From: Phyto melanocephala
Taxonomy: Eukaryota > Arthropoda > Insecta > Diptera > Rhinophoridae
Direction: 5' to 3'
Assembly: GCA_941918925.1 (NCBI GenBank)
Contig: OW799236.1
Coordinates: 120,911,062-120,975,061 of the forward strand
Length of the DNA: 64,000 nt
Shown here: piece by piece, positions 50,701-62,700 of the stretch
Position numbering within the stretch: the first letter of the stretch is position 1
How the letters are laid out: every line of letters begins with the position of its first letter
The notes under the pieces: generated by a model
What the model saw: only the letters and a program-made list of their open reading frames with translations
Told to the model about the DNA's origin: nothing
Databases searched by the model: none
Translations under genes and position numbers: made by a program

Positions 50701-53700
50701 TTATCGCGTCCTCTTTTCGTTAGACTGGAATAAAGTGTTTGACTTTTGCCTATAGTCACTTTGACCACAGTTCTAAAATAAATATTATCCGATATAAATT
50801 TGGTTTTTGAGATATTGAATTAGGCTTACTGTTGGTTTGGAGCTACTCCTTCTAGTAAAACAATCATAGCCCTACCCACTTGACCGGTAAGGGAACACTC
50901 TAGCGATACTGGCCTGGCCTTTTTACGCCAAGTAGCTGAACCATTTAGAGTTGTAATTTCCGCTTCTAATTTCAAGCCACTTAAAGTGGCCAACAAACGT
51001 GTTTTATGTATTTTCGCTACACCAAACACTATTAATCGCGTTCTCTCTTGTGATATACTATCAAACAGTTCCTTGTGCTGCGGCAAAGGTGTAGGTGCAC
51101 TTGTCAGATCATCATCATCGTTACGTGTTTCTTGTCTATTATACGCAAAAGGTTTCTTTTCATTTGTTAATGAAATTCTCTGCTGTACGGTCTTGGTCTC
51201 CGGCATTGTTCCATACAATTCCAGTAAGTGATAGATGGTTTTCCAACAATTTGGTGTTTCCAACAAAGGTGGTATAAGATTGTTAAAGCCAGTTTTAGTT
51301 ATAGTATTGTAATCGCCACTAACACTTGTAGCACAGGCGCCATTTAGGGATGCTTTTGATTCTAAAGACACTTTAAACATGTGGTGTTCGGATACAGAGG
51401 TTGTCGGACTATCACGCATTGGCGAAGAGCTAGATTCATTGAGATTGGTATAACCCAATTTGCCCTTGACCGATTTGCCAGTTGATCTTAGTTTTTGAGC
51501 AAAAGACTGGGGTCGGTTTTTGGCACTCGGTGAGGGTGTTAACTGTATTAACGGCCCCAAGCCTGAACCGCGCATTTTACTTGAAAAATTTTAAACAAAT
51601 ATAAATGAATTAAAGAAAGTTTAAGGTATTTTTATATTTACCCCGTAGTACTGTGATTCATAGTCATCATTTCATTGAATTTATCGTAACGTTCATCGGA
51701 TGAATTTTCATTATGAACAAGACGATCTGACACTGAACCAAAAGGCATTATATCATTTGGCTCGGAAGCTAAATATAAATACAAAACAGTTTTACTTAAA
51801 TTTTTATTTTCAATATAGATGGTCATACCCAAACTGTACTCGTCCTTGGCATTTGATTTTTTACTTATGTCCGGTTGATCATGAAACTCCTGTTGAGCAT
51901 CTTTGACATTTTGATACATATTGGTTATCTGATGCAGCAGTCTTAACAAGGGCATATTAACCTAGGAATAAAAAATTATTAATGTATTTATACATTTGTT
52001 TATTTGAACAATTTGCAATAATTTATGTACCTGTTGCGATATAAATCGTATATTTATCGAAAAGTTAATAACGGTGCTCGTGTGCTTCTTTAGCTGACGT
52101 CGCGACATATAAATAACATTTTGTCTTGCTTGATCCACCATACCATCGGACATTTTTAATACCTCCAATTCTATACCGACTCTTTCGCACAAAAATAATG
52201 GTGTGTCTGTCATTATTGAAGGTCTGCCATTTGACTTTTTGCAGGCCAATTTCGTGGGCTTGTTTTTGTTTTTTTCTCCGGCTTCAGAAACGACAATGTC
52301 AACTCTAATCGAATCAAAGGTGCCAATTAGAGATAAATTGGTACCAAAGTTTTCCAATGAAGATATGTCTGAAAGAGTAGTTTTTATAAGATTTTTTTTA
52401 TTTTAAGCAGTTCCAATTCCCAATTTTTTTTTCTTTTACCCACCAGCATTTTGAAATTTATTCACCATTTGTTGAGGCATTACACCCAAACACGTCAGTA
52501 ATGGCTCAAAAATCAAATGAGCATCTAAAAGTTTTATAGAATCTTGCATAATGCCCTGGCGAGATTGAGTTTGTCCTGGAATTTTATTAACCGGTGTTGG
52601 TCTCAAAATGTCTTCTTTAGCAAAATGATCACGTTTTTTATTATCCTGTTGTTTAGCCATCCAAAAGTATAAATCTTCTTTTTGATTATCACCTCCCAAC
52701 CAAAATTTATTTACCGAATTCATAGAACTTAATGAGCCTTCCTGAAGGGCACCGTATTCTAAAAGACAAGAGTTAAAACAGCTTTTCTCGAACTTAATTT
52801 CTCAAAAACTCACCAATTTCAGGCACCTGTTTATCTACTAAGCCCGATATTATTGGCAGCATTTGTATGCTAGAACGGGAAGAGTTACCATGTGAATACT
52901 GAGATCCTTTGCTAACACTTTTTCTATAATTTATTTTTTTATGAAAAAATCCAAAACCATAATGTAACGTTTGGTTATTAGAGAAGATAAAAAGCATTTG
53001 TGTTTATGGCATTTTAAAAATTTTGGGTTATTTTTTTTTTTTTTTTTTTGGGTTTTCTTTTTAAAAAAAAAAAGGAAAAGAAGCAAAAACTTACCCTTTT
53101 CTACTCAGATGTATATTAGGTGATGTTGATGTTGACCTATGTTCGCCATGTAAAACGTCATCTGCAGTAAAACCCAAACCAAATTGGGTGGAGTCTATAT
53201 TAAAATGAGTTTTAGTATGCAAAATATTTGTTATCAACAACCAAATTTTGCAACGATAATTTGCAAGTGTTTGGTGCCATAAATATGTTGGCGAATTCCA
53301 TAAATTGTGTAGGTTTGAAAATGATTTTTCGACAACTTAAAACTTAAATTTGTTATAAAAAAGTTAACTAGGAATATTAAGACAAAGTTAGAACGTTTAA
53401 AACAAGACACAATTTCTTTTACGAAATTCAATCACCAAACATATGTAATTACAACATGATTTAAATTTAAAAAAATATTTATTTGTAGTATTGATTTGAA
53501 ATTCCCTTTCAAATCTTTAAGGCCTGTCACAAAACTGATTTCATTTTAATTTATATTAAAATTTACTTGGCAATGTATAATGAGTTCAAAACGTAATATT
53601 AAATAATAAATTTAAATCATTTCCTTTCAAGTTCTGTGACAAGCCATGATATAGAACAAAGTGTCCTTTTCAAAAAACTAGACACATAGATGGTTGGTGT

Positions 53701-56700
53701 ATATGTATTTCCTGCATATTTATAACAACAAACTCAAAATTTTATATAAATTTTAAAACTAACTTGAATAAATTAATATAATTTATTCAAGGTAAAAGAG
53801 TAAAACTGAAAACAAAATCTAGCAAAAATATAAAAATTGTATAAAATATTTGAAAAAAAGTTTGCATTTCAGCTCAAGGCTTTTAACACGACAACATCAT
53901 AGAAAAGTGTTACACTAAACATACATTCATATACATATGTAAAACTATACAACATACAAAAATTTTTATAAAAATATTAAACACACAAAAATATACAACA
54001 AATATAGTTAATACATATAAAACATTTAAAAGTTCTAAATGATAATTTTTATGAGCACACAAACACACATACAGATGTATAATAATAGATATAGCAAACA
54101 CAAAAAACATTGCAAAAATTATTCTTCAAAAAAAGCTGGTGCCACATAGACTGCAATATAAACCTTAAGCTGGAAATGCAAGAATGTTATGCAAAAAAGA
54201 AAACTAAAAATCAAATTTGTTTAAAAGTAAGAAGGAAAATAATAACAACTGAAAACATAAAAGAATTTTTTTTTTTTTTTTGTTAAAACAAAAGGATAAT
54301 TTTTGAACAAAAATCTAATTTTCTTTTTTCTGCTGAATAGGCAGGCAACGTATTAAAAGTTCTTTTTTTTTACAGCAGCCAAAACATATTCATTAACAGG
54401 AAATTAAGAAAAAAAAAGTAGTTTAAAGAAATCAAGAAAATTTGTTCTGTTCAAAAAACGAAGCGTTAATCAAAAGAATACCAATATGAGTTCGATGATG
54501 CTGTGTTTGCCCAAGTAATAAAGCATTCTCACTCTCTTCTGGATTATCTCCAACACCCGCATACGGTCCCATGTCGTTATCACCTTCGCACTCGCCATCA
54601 TCCACTTCTTCTTCGGTTTGGGGAAATGAAAATGTAACATTAATGGGTCGTATCAACTTGTTTTTGTACTGATGCTCGAACAGTATGGGATTGTATAGAG
54701 TATTTTTCCATTGACGACTCAAAACAATAATGCCCTGTTGGAAGAAATTAAACTTCCATCTCTGCTTAAAGTGTTATTTACTAATGTTTCTCAAACCTGT
54801 CTTAAGGTGTTAAGGTGTGGTATATCACCTTGTTTAAAGATTCGCTCAACCTTTTGAACACCATCTTCCAGTACTAGTTTTTGCATAATGAAACACAGCT
54901 GACAGCTGGGATCCTCTTGCAGGGTTTTCGACAATAAAGTATAGTTGTTGGCATAGCGACTCTGTTGAGAAAAAAAATTACTTTTCCATTAGAAAGAATT
55001 ATTTTATGACGTGGGGTTTTTTTAATAAAAAATATTAAATATTTCGATTTTTAATAAAAAAAATGCTTTTTTAGTATTAAAATAAAGAAATTCATTTTAA
55101 GTAAATTTAAGTAACAGGGTATGTCTTAAAATCAAAGTTTCAGGTGAGCAAAAAAACCGTTCTAGATCAAACTATGTGTTATGCATGGAACTTTTTATAC
55201 CCTTCACACAGTGGAAAATGGTATATATAGGTTTGTCATTCCGTGTGAAATTTCTACAATTTTCATTTCCGACCCCATAAAGTTTATGAATAGGGGAGTC
55301 GATTTAGCTCTGCCAGTCTGTCCATCTGACCGTGTCTGTCCGTGTGTATGTTGAAATCAACTTTTTAAAGCCCCCCGACATCGCCTGGACCCGTATGAGG
55401 TATTAAAATATCAGAAATATGCGAGAGTAGATCGGTATTATAATCAGAAACATCGGTAAATAAACAACTGAGATATGAGCAAAAAACGACGGCCACCTCG
55501 TTTTTCTTTAACACAACAACAATAAAAATATGTATTTTTATTTTGTATATTATTTATTTATATTATATATATTTATTTATAAAATTAAATAAATAACAAA
55601 TGAACTTAAGCCAAAATAAAAAATGGTTCACATTAAAATTTAATATTTTCTTTAATATTTTTATACCCTTCACACAGTGAAAAAGGGTATATATAGGTTT
55701 GTCATTCCGTGTGAAATTTCTACAATTTTCATTTCCGACCCCATAAAGTATATATTTTCTGAAAGCTTATGAATAGGGGAGTCGATTAAGCCCTGTCAGT
55801 CTGTCCGTCTGTCCGTGTGTATGTTGAAATCAACTTTTTGAAGCCCCCCGACATAGGTTGGACCCGGGTAAGGTATTAAAATAACGGAAATATTCGGGAG
55901 TAGATCGGTATTGAAAATCAGAAACATCGGTACATAAACAACTGAGATATGAGCAAAAACCCACGACCACCTCGATTTTTTTTTCACAAAAACAACATTA
56001 CAACAACAACATACATACATACAAACGTGTATACTGGTTAGAGAAAACGTGGCATAGAATCCCAGCTGAGCCAAAAAAAATTTTTTTTTAATTTTTTTAA
56101 AAATTTTTTTTAATTTTTTTTTTATTTTTTTTTTTATTTTTTATTTAATATATTATTTATATTTTTATTATTTTTTTTTTAATTTTTTTTTTTAATTTTT
56201 TTTTATTTTTTTGTTTTATGTATAATAATTATAATTATATATAATAATTTTTTTTTTAATTTTTTTTTTAAATTTTTAAAAAAATTTTTTTTTTAATTTT
56301 TTTTTTATATTTTTTTTTAAATTTTTTTTTAATTTTTTTTTTGTTTTTTTAACATACATACGTGAATTTATAATTTTACAATGGGATGTTTTTATATATG
56401 AATGTACGTATTTCATATGGGATGAATGGTGACACAAACTACTGTTATTTCATGACTACACGCTGTGAAGGGTATATAAGATTCGGCATGGCCGAATATA
56501 GCGCTCTTACTTGTTTTTTTAAATTTTTTTTTAATTTCTTTGTTTTTTTTTATTTTTTTTATTTTATATTTATTATTTATATTTTTATTATTTTTTTTTA
56601 ATTTTTTTTAAATTTTTTTTAAAATTTTTTTTCAATTTTTTTTTTATTTTCAAATGTGTTCAGGGGCCGAATTACGGTTTTCGAATGTGTTCGTAATTAT

Positions 56701-59700
56701 AAAATTCTTATTAGAATCTTTATACCTAAAGCACAGCGAATTCGATCGTTCGAGTAAAATTTCCGTCGTGATCGAATGCCGTAATTCGGCCCCAAAAATA
56801 GTATTCGTATGTTGTTGTGTGTTCTTTTTTTTAGAAATAATTTGTCAGCAAGCAAAAGTATGGCGACATACTTCGTTAGTGCTGAACCCATTAAGAAGTT
56901 AGAAGTTACGTTGTTATTTAATTAAGAAAAATCGAAACTGGGAAACGGTATTCACGACACCGGCTGTAGTTTTGCAAGAATTCATTTTTTTAACACAACT
57001 ATGTATAAAATAATTTTGCACTAGATTTTACTCTTGAGCTATCCCTAACCTAGTGCGCAAAATTGAGCAACACACAATATAGTTTTTTATCGGCTTCGTT
57101 CTCTGAATGAAAAACGACTTTTCGTCAAAACGATTCTCACGTCAACAAGAGTAAATTTATACAATTCCGCAAAAGTATACCTGATGATGCGTATAAAACA
57201 CCTTCGTGCTACCTTTAACTTTTTACAAACTGTTTAAGCTAATGCGAAAGTATTGAGCAGTACACAAGAGCTATTTTTTTTCAAGTAGCCGTCTGCAAAT
57301 TTAAATAGTAAAAAAAGTCAAGCCATAATTATTAGCCGGTCAGCGTCGTCTTTTAAATGTTACAACACCTTTTCGTTAAAAATTAAAACTGACCTAAGCA
57401 AAAGTTAATTAACGAAATTTCGCCTTTATGCAGGACTAGAAATTTTATTTTTGATAAAAACATCTATATTTGATGAAAAAATCAATTTAATACAACAACA
57501 AAATTGTTATGAAATTTCTTTTTAATTTAATTTTGATTTTCTTACCTTTTTAATCTTAGGATTCCTTTGTATTTTCTCATTCTCCAAGGCGTCGGACATC
57601 AAACAGGCAGCCACTGCCGTTTGTCTCGAATGTAAAGCTTTAAGTAATGCTACAATCTTGATGGCCAAGCGATTGCTAGGATTCATCCAGGCTGTTATGG
57701 CCGGGGAGGCGGTACTCAGCAGATTCCAATCTAATCGCGTTAAATCAATTTTCCTCGTTATAGGTACACAGGGCGGTGCAGCAAAATTAAGCCAAACCGA
57801 TTTTAGTTCAATAACACAAGATGAAGTTTTGTCATTTTCCTTGTTGGCCACTTTATCTAATCCTTCTTGTTTCTTTTGACCATTAGTTTTGCCCTTTTCA
57901 GTATCTTCATCAGTTGGCTTTGGAGTCGATTTACGATACTCAGTATTAACGTCAGGACGTTCTGTTACTATAATGTTTTCCAAAGCATTTTGGAATTTTT
58001 CTTTGGGCGTTTTAGGAGTCGGTGGTTTTTTGGTAAGTAAACGCCAAGCGGCCTCGGCTCGGGACGTAGCTGAAACATCTATTTGTGGATTATTGGTAGC
58101 GGTTGTAGTAGCAGTTTCCACTAGTTCATTTAAACCTTCCTCAGTCATTTCGGCTAATTCCTCTTTTGAATTTTCTGATTTTTCAAAATGTGAACGTTTA
58201 ACGATTTTTACGCCCACTCCCTCCAAGCCACATTCAAACATTATGTAACCAATACTATCGGCGCCCGTACTGTCAGTCATTTTAAGGCACTCAAACAATA
58301 CTTTACTCTTTGGTTCGGGTATGGCAGTTACCATTATGGGAGATTCCTGGCCAGTAGTACTTTCAGTCTTTAGGCGTCTCAATTGGGCATGTGCCCTACC
58401 CACATCTAAAGTAATAACCAATTCTTCCAGTTGTTTTTCCGACGTTTCAATAAGTATAGGTTCTCCTTGTACATTATCCGGACGTGACTGTGATGAAAGA
58501 TGAGCCAGTAAAGCTCGGGTACCCTTCATTATGCCTCCCTTTTTATGACTACTGCCAGACTGTACAGTTTGTTGTATGTAAACATTGTGCATTGAGGCAC
58601 GAGTAGTTTTCCCCAAATGAAATTTAGTGGAAACACCTTCTATATAGAATGTTAATAGGGAAACACAACTAAGATCCTAGTAGAAAAATTGAAAAAAAAA
58701 TTTACAAGTTTGCTTAAATTTAACTAAAAATTTCGTTCTCGTATCACCTGGACATTATCCAAGGCTGCCACTGATATAATCTCTTCAATTATGGACGATT
58801 GTAACATGGTTATGCTGACCTTAGGTAAGACAATTAAACCCTGAGTCTTAGTAGATATACTTTCTTCATAAACATCACTCAAAAAGGAATCACCGGGCCC
58901 CAACAAATTACGCTCGGTAGTAGAACGCTTAGAATTTGAATGCACCTGTGACCAATAGCTCAGGGATTGATCACGTTTCAATATATTATCATTTTTAACT
59001 TTGGCTATACACGAAGAGTGTATGTAATTCACCACAGTTAACAAGTGCATATTCGAAAATGTCGGTATGGCAGCTTCAACCATTCTATAAAATTTAATTA
59101 TTAAATAAAAAATTTGAAATATTTTTCATTTATGTATGTACATATTTTCAAAATAAAAAATGCCGAAAGAAAATTTTAAAAGGAATATAATTTTGATATT
59201 AAATTTTACGATCTTTATAATATCGGTTAAAGGTCAAATAGATTACGATGCCATGGTAAGTTCTTAAAACTATACAAATTTATTGTGCTATAAAAAAGTT
59301 GCTGTCTTTTTATAGGAATTACAAAATGAAGAAAATACGGAGTTAACCAGAGATTTAACAGATAACGAACTCAAATTAGCTTTAAGTGATTTATCGCTTA
59401 AAGATTTAAATACTCTAAAAGAATTTATAGACTGTGCTGATTATCAAGATTTCGATTACCGTGAGAAAAGGTGATATTGTTAAAATATTTACAGAAAACA
59501 GACTTAAGTGTTCGCGAATACGAATGCTAAAAAATAATATGAATGCGAATATTCCTTTTATCGCAACTAATTTCCTTACTTTAACGTGATTAATCAAATT
59601 TCAAAACTAAATGGCCGAGTAAATTTGCCAGATTTTAACATATTGATTTGAGGCGTTGGAAATTCCGAAACAAAGGTCGTAATTAGTTCTTTTCCAAATA

Positions 59701-62700
59701 TTTGAAAAATATGGTTATCGGATTCATGATTTAATGATCTTCACTAGTATATAACTCCAAATTCCAAAGTTTTATTAATTTCACAAGATTAAAGTACGAG
59801 TTAAGTTTATTACGCTTTTTCGCAGTGAATCCATTTAAACAAGAGTTAATGACACTTAGCCAAGTCATACTTCTTTGATTACAAAAGACAAGTACAAATA
59901 ATATTCTAATTTTACTAAGCGATCGTAGCATCGAAGACCATTTCCTTGTTGTAGTGTAACAGAGCGGCGTCTCTGGCAGGAGTCGAATCTGCAACCCTCA
60001 CGCTAGCAGACTAGCACACTACTGACAAGTTTACCGGAGCGCCTAGGTTAAACATCCTTTTGTAATAAATCTCAACTTGCATTAATAACCCTCTAGCTGT
60101 ACATTAAAAAAATGATTTTAATTTTAAAATAAAAACACTTATTTTTTAGACAATTGTGATTTTTTATTGGATTGTAAAGAAGACCTATTCTGATAAAATT
60201 AACCCTTTTATGCTTGAAACTAAGATGATCCTAATCTATTCCTCTTTTAACAAATATTTTACTAGCGTGGAAAATGCTGAGTCTTTTAATAATAAGGATT
60301 TTGATACTCAAGTATTTGATAATAAAATGGATTTTAAGCTCAGCCAAGATGATTACAGTTATGAGCCTCAGAGTATAAACAGAAATGAATTGATTAACTT
60401 TATAAGACCCCAAATGAATTTAAACGAGGAATCACAAAGAACTAAGCGTGAAGATCTAAAGGTAAAAAAATATGTAGTAAAAAATAAAAGAAAATTAAAA
60501 AATATTAACAATTACAGATTAAAGCAAACGAAGAATATATAAAACAATTGGATTATTCATTTCCGCAAAATGGACAGCAAAGCAGCAACAATTATAATAA
60601 TTATGATGTAGAGCTTAAAAATGCTCATATAAGAGTTAAAAGAAATTAATTTTTAATTGTAATATGTACATATAAACTTACCTTTGTAAACCCTCGAGCA
60701 ATAAAGGTGTTAAAAATATATTAACTTGACCTTTTAGTCTGGCCACCACTGAGGTACAGGCAGCACCTTCAGCCTGTAAACTCATAAATTCACCATCATC
60801 AAAACCATTTGTAGTCTTATCGTTCTCCTCCTCTTTCAGAAGAACACTAGGATCCCAGGGATGTGATTTAGGTCCACCCATAAAAGTGGCCGAACTATTA
60901 CTGCCCGTTTGATTTTCATATCTTGGCACTACCTTTATCTCGCGCCACGATGAATACAAGTCAAAGTGGGGTATCATTCTACTGCCAATATAGGTTAAGC
61001 CACCATCTTCATTTTCACTAAATAACGGTGTAGAAAAGACATCCAAGCCGGAGGGAAAGGAGCAAGAAGTCCAATTGAAGCATTTTACTTGTGATAAATG
61101 ATTTAAATAGCTAGCCATTAGTAGAGGAGAATCGATAATAGGTCTATTCACTTGTTGGTGAAGATTAACTAAAGCAACATCTTCTTGGGAGGACATGGCC
61201 GAGATAAAGGAGTTTGATGAGAGTGAGGGTGTACCTGATGAAGAACCCCTTGGGTCGACCTTTTTTCAAGTAGAAAATATTTGTAAATATTAAATTTAGT
61301 GCTATTTTTCTATTAAATTTCTAAAACTAAACTGATGCAAAGACAATTTCAAATAACGCATTCGGAGCTAGTGTGTGTTAAAAAAATAAAAAAAATATTT
61401 AATCAAATTATTTGAATACAACGATTAGAAAGTAGTTAGCACAATGACTAGATAAAAAGTAAAACTAGAAACCGCAAATCTTATTTATGAAATGAAATGG
61501 ATTTTCAAATAAGAAAAGTCGATTAAATAAAACAACAAGTTAAATTGTTTATTTTGTTATCTAAAAGCATCATATAAGAAATATTGAATAATTAAAATAA
61601 CCACCACGGCCCATATACGAGAGATCCCTTTTTCAATTATCGCATAGATCTGTCCGAATTAGAGCGATAACTTAAGTTGTGTAGTGGCATAGACCTGCAA
61701 CCTCAAAAAAGTCTTGCGGATTCTAATCGCATGATCTTAGCGACTAATTTACAACACAAATTCTCGTTTCTATTTAAACATTTTTTTTTTTGTTGAATAT
61801 ATATATGTATAACATAGACTCTTCATGTAGATTGTGGTGAATGTTTTGGTATAAGTGACTTAATAATAAACAACCGATTTGGCCGATGCCACCATCAAAT
61901 ATTTAAAAATCCTTTCATTTCATAAAATAAAAAATTGTGCACAATACTTAATTTAAATCAAAGCGAATCCATCAGGTGACTGCGTGACTACAACAAATAC
62001 AATAAAAAACAACAAGCATTTGGTTAGTATTTTTGAGTATGTAAAATGTTAATATCAAGGTGAACTAAAATTCGTCTTTGTAAATTTTTGAAAACGAACT
62101 ACAATTTGCCTTCAAAATTAAAAAAATTTTGAACAACAAATACAAATTCAGGTAAAAAGAAACCAACGCATATAAAAGGTCCGCCTTCTAACGTTTTTCT
62201 TTCAACTAGTACTTATTTCGTGAATGGTAACGTTTAGCTCATGCCTGATTTGACAGATAATTAGTTTTATCCTTCCGCTGAACGAATATGGCTTGAACAA
62301 CGCTGGGAAATATTGCGACATTACTTTGGCCGATTTTGCCAAAAGATCGTCTTTTCAGATGAAGCTCATTTTGATCTTGGCGGGTATATAAACAAGCAAA
62401 ATTGTCGCATTTAGGGCACAGACAACCCGCATGCATACTTTAAAAAGCCGATACACCCAAAACGAGTCACTGTTTGGTAAGGATTTTGGTCCAGAAGCAT
62501 AATTGGGCCATTTTTCTTCGAAAATTAGCAAGGAGTGGCCGTAGTCAATGGCGATCGTTATCGGGCTATGTTGCACGAATTTTTGTACACAAAAATTGAA
62601 AAGGAGGATATTGGCAACATTTGGTTTCAACAGGACGGCACTACGTGCTACACAGCCGAAGCTACACTTCTTTTTTATAGCATTTTCAAAAAAAAAAAGT

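Noticed and set aside
55796..56074. 92-residue minus-strand ORF, similar to 18533-18976
   Set aside because: Same explanation: chance open frame in a DINE-1 copy, not a protein family.
57658..58503. Plus-strand ORFs up to 119 residues opposite 57546-58676
   Set aside because: Antisense shadows of the tweek exon.
59461..59475. Alternative exon 2 donor GTGATA (59473) for the nested gene
   Set aside because: It would enter exon 3 in a phase that gives a stop after two codons (TGA at 60158); the GTGAGA donor at 59461 keeps a longer conserved-looking acidic/cysteine segment.
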